Below are positions 15,848 through 21,488 of a stretch of DNA of 21,488 nt, piece after piece. The notes under the pieces are model-generated. The model ran no database searches. It was not told the origin of the DNA and saw nothing but the letters and a program-made list of their open reading frames with translations. The stretch comes from Planctomycetota bacterium (GTDB lineage Bacteria > Planctomycetota > Planctomycetia > Pirellulales > Pirellulaceae): positions 1 through 21,488 of the forward strand of contig JAPLNJ010000826.1 of assembly GCA_026692885.1 (NCBI GenBank), given 5' to 3'. Position 1 is the stretch's first letter; every line of letters starts with the position of its first letter. Position numbers and translations under genes: made by a program.

Positions 15848-16419
15848 GTCCCCGTAGCGGACGCGCAGCATGAGGTGTCACTTGTTCAGTTGAAGATCGT
15901 ATACGATTCGTCACGCACGGCTCGACTCAGGGGCAGCGGCTGGACGCGAGAACAAGGATCGAACGGTCATGGCCGCCACTGCTGGTCAAAGGACGCGTAG
16001 GCGGCAAATCACCGGCCGCTACGGTGGCCGAGCCAAGCGGACAGAAGTAATGTACCCACACCAACCACCGGTCCATCGGAGACCGACGGATAGAAGTGAA
16101 TCCTCGTCCACCAACTTGCCGCGTCGAAGCAGCTCCGGAAGTGGCTGTCCGGCGACCGACGTTCCCGCCACGCACCGTCCGGAAGGGTTCCAGCTAGCAA
16201 CGCGCGCCGAAATAACTTCCGCTGAAAAGAACGCGGTCGAGGTGCGAGGGTGGCTGTCTTGGCAGCTGTGGCGACGTTCCCTGACCGGGGCACGGAGCGC
16301 ATTCCGGGGGCTTGTCCGTGGCATCCTTGGACGGGAGAATATCTCCTTGCCGCTGGTGGTGCCGGGGGGACCCCCACGGCCATCGCCCTCATGAACTTGG
16401 CGTCGCGACGGACGGACCC
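15848..16419. other. 572-bp gap between kinase and ECF sigma gene
   Basis: No protein with recognisable features is seen in any frame. The long open frames on both strands here have shadow-like composition (Arg/Pro/Ser-rich). The promoter of the ECF sigma gene must lie here unless it is read through from the kinase gene, but no confident promoter was found. Confidence 0.5.
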
Positions 16420-17001
16420 ATGGGAAGCAGTATTCACGACATCACGGTGCTGTTGCAGCAGGCCGCCACGGATCCCGACAAACGGAACGATTTGTTTCGT
16501 GCCGTCGAGCAGCGGTTGCGAAGCATCGCCGTGGCCTTGCTGAAACGTGAACGGCCGGACGCGGAACTGCAGCCGACGATTCTGGTGGATGACGCTTTCA
16601 TGCGGCTGACCGGCGGCGGTAAGTTCGACTGGAAGGATCGGGCGCATTTCTTCTATGCCGCCGCGCGGGTGATGCGGCATTGGGTGATCGACTATGCTCG
16701 CTCGCGCCACACGCAAAAGCGCGGCCGGGCCAAGGCTTGCGTGCGGCTGGAATCGCAGCCCGAACTGGCCGCCCGCCGGACGACCACGCCGGAGCGATTC
16801 CTGGAGCTGGACGAGGCGTTGCAGCGTCTGGAGCAGAAGTTGCCGGCGGCGTCCGAGGTCTTCCATCTGCGGCACTTCCTGGAGTGCACCCCGCTGGAGA
16901 TCGCCGGGATTCTGGGGGTTGAGCCGCGCGCCGTACATGACCGTTGGAAACAGGCACTCAAGTTCCTGCAAGGGGAAATGGGGGAATGGCCGGAGAAATG
17001 A
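16420..17001 (+). CDS. ECF-type RNA polymerase sigma factor (TIGR02999-like)
   Basis: This 193-residue protein matches the planctomycete-rich ECF group. MGSSIHDITVLLQQA starts it, LQPTILVDDAFMRL is region 2.1/2.2, the -10-recognition end is AHFFYAAARVMRHWVIDYAR (region 2.3/2.4), and region 4 is LPAASEVFHLRHFLECTPLE with EIAGILGVEPRAVHDRWKQA as the helix-turn-helix. The frame is open upstream to 16312, but the start at 16420 fits the family N-terminus; no clear ribosome site precedes it. The stop codon overlaps an ATG of the kinase remnant in an ATGA (16998-17001), so the two were translationally coupled. Such ECF factors are thought to be controlled by the kinase encoded next to them. Here that kinase is destroyed, so regulation is lost or taken over by another kinase. 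Confidence 0.9.
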   Translation: MGSSIHDITVLLQQAATDPDKRNDLFRAVEQRLRSIAVALLKRERPDAELQPTILVDDAFMRLTGGGKFDWKDRAHFFYAAARVMRHWVIDYARSRHTQKRGRAKACVRLESQPELAARRTTTPERFLELDEALQRLEQKLPAASEVFHLRHFLECTPLEIAGILGVEPRAVHDRWKQALKFLQGEMGEWPEK

Positions 17002-17435
17002 TCAGCCGCCGCGGATCGGAGAGCGAGCCGGAAGCGGGTGCCGACGAGACCGCGATCGAGGCCTCCTTCTTGCCCAAGATCAGCGATCTGCTGTCGGAGG
17101 ACAGCGGGGACGAAGCCAGGGCCGCGCAGTCCGGCGCCGCCCCTGCGGCTGGCCGGACCGTCAGGCCGGGTTTCGTGGTGTCGCGGCGGCGACCGTAGCG
17201 ACCGCGAGTACCGCAGGCTTGGGCCAAGTACCTGGGCGTGCCGGTCGAGTTGGAGAATTCGATTGGGAGGAAGTTCGTGTTGATCCCGCCGGGCGAGTTC
17301 GACATGGGTTCGACGGAGGAGGATATCGCCAAGCTCTCCGTGGAAGCCAAAGAGGATGCGTGGTACATCCCGTAAGACCGGCGCGATTACCTGGGCTTCC
17401 GCCTCGCGAGGACGGTTTCCTCCCCTTCCCGATGA
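16986..17435 (+). pseudogene. Remnant of a kinase-FGE (SUMF1) fusion gene with internal deletions
   Basis: All pieces are in one reading frame. From 16986 (or 16998) comes a kinase N-terminus, GSESEPEAGADETAIEASFL then PKISDLL, like the start of the intact kinase at 14177, ending at a TAG (17196-17198). From 17211 comes the front of an FGE/SUMF1 domain: AWAKYLGVPVELENSIGRKF and VLIPPGEFDMGSTEEDIAKL. A TAA at 17373-17375 is followed directly by DRRDYLGFRLAR, the closing motif of FGE domains, and a TGA at 17433-17435. The whole kinase catalytic domain and ~200 residues of the FGE domain, including the active-site region, are absent. Because frame is kept across both junctions, the deletions were multiples of three or the pieces are read so by chance. 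No functional product is expected. Confidence 0.75.
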
Positions 17436-17451
17436 ATTCTTTCGGCGGTAG

Positions 17452-17578
17452 CCCAAGGCCACTTACTTTGTAGCGGCACGGCGCGAGCCGTCCGGTATTA
17501 CAGTCGGAAAACCGGGCGGCTTGCGCCGCTCCGCTAACAGAAAACGCCCCCAATGGTCCCACAGTAAGTGGCATTGGG
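17452..17578. repeat. Nested double inverted-repeat element
   Basis: The outer arms 17452-17467 (CCCAAGGCCACTTACT) and 17563-17578 (AGTAAGTGGCATTGGG) match at 15 of 16 positions. The inner arms 17471-17496 (TAGCGGCACGGCGCGAGCCG...) and 17511-17536 (...GGCTTGCGCCGCTCCGCTA) match at most positions. GGCGGTAGCC flanks both outer ends (about 17444-17453 and 17577-17586), like a direct repeat. It begins 17 nt after the FGE remnant ends. It has no coding potential; a MITE-like unit is the simplest reading. Confidence 0.7.
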
Positions 17579-17887
17579 CGGTAGCCGTCGGAGAGCGGAG
17601 GCTGACGGGGTGGAACAGGCGGTAGCCCCGCCCCTCCCAGCCGTAGCGGGCGTCTAGCCACGCGGCGACTCGATCCAGGTGCTCCTCCGGCGGGTAAACG
17701 GGTAAGGAGAAGAGTGAATCGCTTTGCGAGTTTTCGAGCGGAAGTGAGACAGTCGAAGTAGAAAGACACCCCAGCCTTGCGTTTGATACGTAGGGACGTC
17801 GTATCGCAGCCTAAAGTACGATCGCATCGGGTAGAATCGACGCGAAATGCCAGCCTCGGCACAAGCAGCAGGAACAGGAACAGCCGA
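17579..17887. other. Leader region of the Lcl_C gene
   Basis: About 300 bp without recognisable coding sequence. It is expected to hold the promoter of the secreted Lcl_C protein. The GGCGGTAGCC sequence recurs near 17617, and a palindromic GACGTCGTATC...TACGATCGCATC stretch lies near 17793-17830, but no operator could be assigned. Confidence 0.35.
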
Positions 17888-19480
17888 ATGAAAGCAAACA
17901 GAATCGCAGCAATTCTTCCGACGCTCTGGCTGGTGACTGCGCTCATGCCCAGCCCAGCCCAGGAACCGTCCAAAGAACAGCGCCTGGCCTGGCCCTACTG
18001 CATTGTCGATACGGGGCAAACACATATTTTCGACGACCGAGGGCAATTGCTCAAAGTCCCCAAGCCGAGCGAGCCGTTCTTTGGCCAGGATGGTTTCTAC
18101 CAAGGAGCACCGCCCAGCTACACGCCGAGTAGCGACGGACTGACCGTGTACGACAACAACACGGGCCTCACCTGGCAGAGCAGTCCGGGTGCCGACAGCG
18201 AGTTGCCCCGCGGCGGCAAGCTGACCTGGGCCCAGGCCCAGAAACACCCCGCCGCGCTCAACGCCGCCAACTACGGCGGATACAGTGATTGGCGCCTGCA
18301 GACCATCAAGGATACCTCCGGCCTGACGCCATTCCTGGACGCGAAGTACTTCCAGTTCACCTGGGGGCAAGTAAACCTGGGCCAGCGCATCATCGACTCC
18401 CAGTACGCATCCAGCACCCTTTACGTCAACAAGACCTGGCGCGGGTTTGACAAACTCTTCGGGGTCAACTTCGCCGACGGCCGGATCAAAGGGTACGATT
18501 TGGCGATGCCGGGCGGCAGGGAGCTGGCCTTCTGGGTGCAATGCGTGCGGGGCAACCCGAATTACGGCCAGAACGACTTCCGCGATAACAACGACGGCAC
18601 CATCACGGACCGCGCCACGGGGCGGATGTGGTCTAAGGCAGATAGCGGGAAAGGGATGAGCTGGGAGGAGTCGCTGGCTTGGGTGCAGGCCAAGAATCGG
18701 GAGAAGTATCTTGGCCACAACGACTGGCGGTTGCCGACTGCGAAGGAATTGCACAGCCTTGTCGATTACACCCGTTCCCCGGACACGACCAGTTCGGCCG
18801 CCATCGATCCACTGTTCGTCTGCGCGCAGATCACCAATGAAGCCCGGCAAACCGACTACGCCTGCTACTGGTCGGGTACGACCCACGGCGCGGCGGGCGG
18901 ACGGGCGGCGGTCTACATCGCCTTTGGCCGGGCCATGGGATATATGATGGGGGCCTGGCACGATGTCCACGGGGCAGGCGCCCAGCGCAGCGATCCCAAG
19001 ACTGGCGACCCTGCCAACTTCCCCCAGGGCCGCGGCCCGCAAGGCGACGCGATCCGCATCGACAACTACGTCCGTCCCGTCCGCAGCACGGATCCCAGTT
19101 CCTCGCGGCTCGTTAAGCCTGCTCTGACCCCACTGCCTGTCTTGCGACTGGCGCGTGGGCCAGGCGGCGGCCCGGAAGGTCCCCGCGGCCCCGAGGGCGG
19201 GTTCCATCTCATTCCACGTTTCGCGGCCGAGCAGATGAACTTGACGCCCGATCAACAAGAACAACTCGCCAAACTCGCAGCCGAGGCGAAGGCCGAGCTC
19301 GACAAGATCCTGACCCCCGCGCAGCAGAAGACTCTCGACGAGGCCCGCCCGCCGCTTCCCGGCAGACCAGGCGGTGGCCCTGGCGGCGGAGGTCCGCCTG
19401 GCGTTGGGCCGGACAATAGAAAGCCGCCCCTCGGAGAAGACGTCTCTCCTGCCCAGGGTGGTCGGCCGACTCGTAGATGA
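17888..19480 (+). CDS. Secreted Lcl_C (DUF1566) protein with C-terminal LTxxQ module and Gly/Pro-rich tail
   Basis: This 530-residue protein starts with a signal peptide (MKANRIAAILP, hydrophobic core, cleavage near PAQEP). Two Lcl_C/DUF1566-type units follow: ~83-220 (YDNNTGLTWQ, SDWRLQTIKDTSGL) and ~232-400 (ITDRATGRMWSK, NDWRLPTAKELHSL, YWSGTT, final VRPVR). Lcl_C domains are found at the end of Legionella collagen-like adhesin and in many secreted bacterial proteins. After ~424 come a Gly/Pro/Glu segment, the module GGFHLIPRFAAEQMNLTPDQ to LDKILTPAQQKTLDEARPP (two LTxxQ motifs as in Spy/CpxP chaperones) and a Gly/Pro-rich tail. The ATG at 17888 is chosen because the signal peptide begins there; the upstream frame to 17777 has no such character. 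The next gene repeats the module, so the two probably act together outside the cytoplasm. Confidence 0.85.
   Translation: MKANRIAAILPTLWLVTALMPSPAQEPSKEQRLAWPYCIVDTGQTHIFDDRGQLLKVPKPSEPFFGQDGFYQGAPPSYTPSSDGLTVYDNNTGLTWQSSPGADSELPRGGKLTWAQAQKHPAALNAANYGGYSDWRLQTIKDTSGLTPFLDAKYFQFTWGQVNLGQRIIDSQYASSTLYVNKTWRGFDKLFGVNFADGRIKGYDLAMPGGRELAFWVQCVRGNPNYGQNDFRDNNDGTITDRATGRMWSKADSGKGMSWEESLAWVQAKNREKYLGHNDWRLPTAKELHSLVDYTRSPDTTSSAAIDPLFVCAQITNEARQTDYACYWSGTTHGAAGGRAAVYIAFGRAMGYMMGAWHDVHGAGAQRSDPKTGDPANFPQGRGPQGDAIRIDNYVRPVRSTDPSSSRLVKPALTPLPVLRLARGPGGGPEGPRGPEGGFHLIPRFAAEQMNLTPDQQEQLAKLAAEAKAELDKILTPAQQKTLDEARPPLPGRPGGGPGGGGPPGVGPDNRKPPLGEDVSPAQGGRPTRR
19199..19353 (+). repeat. Duplicated LTxxQ module, copy 1
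   Basis: This 155-bp coding segment is closely similar to 19761-19915 without gaps. It encodes GFHLIPRFA, NLTxDQQEQ, KILTxAQQKTLDEARPP with differences mainly in the middle helix. Confidence 0.85.
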
Positions 19481-19573
19481 TCCGGCCTGGTTTCAGCCCG
19501 ACAGGTATGACCCCGGCGGGCTGAGCGGAAGGTCCTAAGGAGTGTTCGTTTCGTGCCCCAAGATTGTTTTGTT

Positions 19574-19579
19574 AAGGAG
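19574..19579 (+). promoter_or_regulatory. Ribosome binding site selecting a GTG start
   Basis: AAGGAG, 7 nt before the GTG at 19587. It makes that GTG a better start than the in-frame ATG at 19542, which has no comparable signal and would add 15 residues before the signal peptide. Confidence 0.75.
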
Positions 19580-19586
19580 TTTCCCC

Positions 19587-20099
19587 GTGCGACGATGTTC
19601 AGTGTTTCTGGTGGTTTTCGGTATCCTTGTGATGGCCTCGGTGGCCCTGCTCGCGACGGCGCAGGATGGTCCCCCGGGTGGTCCTGGCGGTGGTGGTCCC
19701 GGTGGCGCGTCGCGCCGAGAAGGGCCGGGCGGCCCAGGTGGTCCCGGCGGTCCCGTTAGCGGGTTCCACCTGATCCCACGTTTCGCCGTCGAGCAGCTGA
19801 ACCTTACGGCAGATCAACAAGAGCAAATTGCCGAACTCGAAAAGGAAACCAAAGCCAAGCTCTACAAGATCCTGACCTCCGCACAGCAGAAGACCCTCGA
19901 TGAGGCTCGTCCTCCGCAAGGCGGCCCCGGTGGAGCAGGCGGCCCCGGTGGCGGCCAGCGCAAGCCAAGTGGCGCACCGGGTGGCGGACCGGGCGGCAAG
20001 CCCAGCGGCAAACCAGGCAGGAAGCCGAGCGGTGATTCTGATGGTGCTGGTTCGGGCGACGAGAAGCCGACCCGGCCTCAACGCCCTGCTTCGGAGTAG
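19587..20099 (+). CDS. Small secreted Gly/Pro-rich protein with Spy/CpxP-like LTxxQ module
   Basis: This 170-residue protein begins at a GTG backed by AAGGAG. MRRCSVFLVVFGILVMAS then ALLATAQ is a signal peptide of ~26 residues. A Gly/Pro-rich stretch follows, then the helical module with LTADQQEQ and LTSAQQKTLDEARPP (LTxxQ twice, as in periplasmic Spy/CpxP proteins), and a Gly/Pro/Ser/Lys-rich tail ending in a charged segment. The first gene's tail carries the same module; the separation is 106 bp, on the same strand. Spy-like proteins bind unfolded proteins or metals; whether this one does is unknown. The collagen-like low-complexity parts suggest an extended cell-surface or matrix protein. 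No cysteine or lipobox follows the signal peptide. Confidence 0.75.
   Translation: MRRCSVFLVVFGILVMASVALLATAQDGPPGGPGGGGPGGASRREGPGGPGGPGGPVSGFHLIPRFAVEQLNLTADQQEQIAELEKETKAKLYKILTSAQQKTLDEARPPQGGPGGAGGPGGGQRKPSGAPGGGPGGKPSGKPGRKPSGDSDGAGSGDEKPTRPQRPASE
19761..19915 (+). repeat. Duplicated LTxxQ module, copy 2
   Basis: Partner of 19199-19353; same length, no gaps, starting GGGTTCCA and ending in the codons for EARPP. The Gly/Pro-rich flanks of both copies are also alike, so the duplication may be larger than the well-aligned part. Confidence 0.85.
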
Positions 20100-20156
20100 T
20101 GCGTCCCTTGGCGCCGTGGTGCCTGCGTTGAGCCACCTGGCGGTCAGACGCAGGCA

Positions 20157-20336
20157 TCACACGCAAGCATCCAGCACTTCGTGTTTGATACGCTGGCCCG
20201 GCCAAATCCCCGCGGGCACCGCTACCCAGCGACCGCTGGCCGCGTAGGACTTATTCCCCACACTGGCCGCCGCCGCGGGCGTTTCCGTGAAAGAAGCCTC
20301 CCAGCTCGATGGCCAGAATGATCCCCAAGCTGTCAA
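20157..20336 (-). CDS. Possible small hypothetical protein below the lytic-transglycosylase-like gene
   Basis: A frame on the minus strand ends at TGA 20159-20157 with NKSYAASGRWVAVPAGIWPG and QRIKHEVLDACV, which has a protein-like composition. A TTG at 20336 lies 4 nt after the upstream gene's stop codon and could start a 59-residue product, but no good ribosome site is present. An overlapping frame reads LGIILAIELGGFFHGN, which also looks protein-like, so a frameshifted remnant is equally possible. No family is recognised. Confidence 0.25.
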   Translation of the reverse strand: MTAWGSFWPSSWEASFTETPAAAASVGNKSYAASGRWVAVPAGIWPGQRIKHEVLDACV

Positions 20337-20340
20337 CCTG

Positions 20341-20913
20341 CTACTCGCCCTCCGAATTACCAGAATCCGTCCCCTCTCCGCCTGATCCGTCGCTGTCGGC
20401 GGCAGCCACCGTCTGGGCCACCCCGGCGCTGTTTGGCTTGGCTGCCCGCAACGCCTTGACACGTGTCTCCGTATCCGCTTCCTTACCGTCCGTCAGAATA
20501 CTTTCGCACGCGAGCCATTGGTCGACTTTGCTCTTGTTTGTGGCTCCGGCATAGCCTTCCAGAGCCGACCGTTTGGACTTGGGATTGCCGTTGTTGCCAA
20601 AGCGTTTCAAGCCAATCAGGTACAGGCCCGTCGCCTTCACCGACAGGTCATCGTTGCCCAAGATCGCGGTCGGATTCAGCTTCGGCATCCCGGGGGCGAC
20701 CTTGGGTAGATAGAGGCTGTTGATCAGCGTGAGGGTGGATCGTTCCACTTGCCCGAAACCCACGGCCGGGCCGGGCTTGAACTGTTCCCGATTGCAGAAC
20801 ATCGTTTCCTCCCAAAAGATGCCGATCAGTAAGGCGGTGGAGAAATCCGGGCTGTTGTGATTGGCGACAATCAAGTCCCACATCTTGTCGAAACTATACG
20901 GCGTCGTGTTCAT
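20341..20913 (-). CDS. Lytic-transglycosylase/lysozyme-like protein, cytoplasmic form
   Basis: This 190-residue protein has the order of motifs seen in SLT-type lysozyme folds. ALLIGIFWEETMF (27-39) carries a candidate catalytic Glu (35 or 36), GPAVGFGQVE (48-57) stands in the place of the GLMQ motif, and TGLYLIGLKRFGNNG (96-110) followed by ALEGYAGATN (117-126) parallels the usual YL..L...F.....A...YN.G helix pair. The C-terminal ~30 residues are low-complexity Gly/Ser/Glu/Asp. There is no signal peptide, so it would act after cell lysis, be exported by a dedicated machine or have another role. The ATG at 20913 has AGGAGA 7 nt upstream. No phage structural genes are visible in the window. 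The fold is inferred from motif order only. Confidence 0.5.
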   Translation of the reverse strand: MNTTPYSFDKMWDLIVANHNSPDFSTALLIGIFWEETMFCNREQFKPGPAVGFGQVERSTLTLINSLYLPKVAPGMPKLNPTAILGNDDLSVKATGLYLIGLKRFGNNGNPKSKRSALEGYAGATNKSKVDQWLACESILTDGKEADTETRVKALRAAKPNSAGVAQTVAAADSDGSGGEGTDSGNSEGE

Positions 20914-21488
20914 GAAGGAATCTCCTATGTGCCGGTTGCCGGGCGGTCATTGTACATGCCAGGGCACTATATGGCCGAACCAGGAAATGACAAACCGGCT
21001 TAGCGGCCGGTTAAAGCCTTAATCAGAACGTTGCGCATCGTAACCCTAAATGTCAGCGAGGGAGAGCGGCGTTTCCTCGCTGACGCTTCGCGTCTACGAT
21101 GATCCGCTGCTAGTGTTTTGGGCAAAGTTCCGATCAAGACCCTTTTGCGGTTCCAACCAGACTACGAATGCATCTTCAAAAAAGTGGGGTACGCATCCTG
21201 CTTGCCATTCGGGCGTTGATCGTAACACTGCGAAAGGCCGTCACTGCTAGCTGGTCCCGTCCGAGAAGCTCCCGACGTAAGTCGGTGAGAGCAGTCCCGC
21301 CAACTCCTAACACCGCGGCGCCTCACCGAGTTCTCCCGACTCGTCGGCTGCCCGCCGCCTCCGCAGATTGTCCCACTTTGTTGGATGGATGGGGGGTTGG
21401 GGTAAGAAACTGGTCTCCAGCGACTTGGGGTTTTCGGGCAGAGTATGGGTGCAAAGAACTGCCCCCCCAAATCCGGAGATCGACAAGG
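20914..21488. other. Right-end intergenic sequence
   Basis: About 575 bp without a supported gene. It holds two hairpins, AACCGGC...GCCGGTT at 20993-21012 (no T-run) and the stem at 21052-21084. A further small stem CCGAC-GTAA-GTCGG is at about 21273-21286. The open frame on the minus strand at 21162-21470 has no recognisable feature. The sequence from 21240 on is unassigned. Confidence 0.5.
21052..21084. repeat. 10-bp perfect hairpin (GTCAGCGAGG/CCTCGCTGAC)
   Basis: The arms 21052-21061 and 21075-21084 pair perfectly over a 13-nt loop. It is not followed by a U-tract on either strand, so it is more likely a dispersed intergenic palindrome than an intrinsic terminator. Confidence 0.65.

Noticed and set aside
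17196..17198. TAG read as an amino acid (recoding) in the kinase-FGE remnant
   Set aside because: The flanking sequence jumps from kinase N-terminus to FGE with the kinase catalytic domain missing, and a TAA follows further on; a dead gene explains both stops.
17654..19264. Minus-strand open frame of 536 codons
   Set aside because: Antisense to the Lcl_C gene; no recognisable domain or ribosome site.
20993..21012. AACCGGC/GCCGGTT hairpin as an intrinsic terminator
   Set aside because: The stem is only 7 bp and no T-run follows on either strand; it is also upstream of, not behind, the nearest gene.
1..21488. tRNA genes, CRISPR arrays, transposases, integrases
   Set aside because: Looked for in the gaps; no cloverleaf-like sequence, no regularly spaced repeats and no recombinase motifs were seen.

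Overview
The window looks like chromosomal DNA from a planctomycete, probably of the Pirellulales. The GC content is high and Shine-Dalgarno signals are patchy. The gene types fit this group: Tat-exported Gfo/Idh/MocA dehydrogenases, a HEAT-repeat protein with a discoidin-like tail, a giant cadherin/cohesin/dockerin protein, an ECF sigma factor of the TIGR02999 type overlapping a serine/threonine kinase start, and formylglycine-generating-enzyme (FGE) domains attached to kinases. This assignment is by gene style only; no rRNA or other phylogenetic marker lies in the window.

Layout. The left third (1-8254) is a minus-strand block. In transcription order it holds a secreted HEAT/discoidin protein (8254-5894), a Tat-signal PHP-type metal hydrolase (5736-4798), a Tat-signal Gfo/Idh/MocA oxidoreductase (4715-3207), a DegT/DnrJ/EryC1 sugar aminotransferase (3161-1884) and a second, cytoplasmic Gfo/Idh/MocA oxidoreductase (1859-822). 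After a 648-bp repeat-bearing gap comes the 5' end of a NAD-dependent epimerase-like gene (173-1). The last four complete genes have short gaps (24-82 bp) and read as a sugar or cyclitol oxidation and transamination operon. On the plus strand follow a radical SAM protein (8474-9349) and a single-domain PAS protein (9573-9920).

The middle (10093-17435) is the remarkable part. A minus-strand cadherin/cohesin/dockerin gene is open throughout but broken by four frame changes, and its 5' end is missing. It meets, head to head at about 14095-14108, the last ~25 codons of an ECF sigma factor gene whose front is also missing. That tail leads into an intact kinase gene (14177-15847), whose C-terminus looks like a WD40-kinase protein with the propeller removed. 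A second, intact ECF sigma gene (16420-17001) leads into a second kinase gene reduced to its first ~50 codons plus the first and last pieces of an FGE domain. Several modular genes in 7 kb therefore carry internal or terminal deletions. Either this is a real deletion hot spot or an assembly has collapsed repetitive modules.

The right part holds a secreted Lcl_C/DUF1566 protein (17888-19480) and a small secreted Gly/Pro-rich protein (19587-20099). They share a 155-bp duplicated module with Spy/CpxP-like LTxxQ motifs. A minus-strand lytic-transglycosylase-like protein (20913-20341) follows.

Intergenic gaps carry several hairpin-forming repeats (366-521, 683-739, 5804-5860, 9359-9469, 17452-17578, 21052-21084). 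One palindrome occurs in separate gaps with compensating base changes. No tRNA, rRNA, CRISPR array, transposase or integrase was seen.
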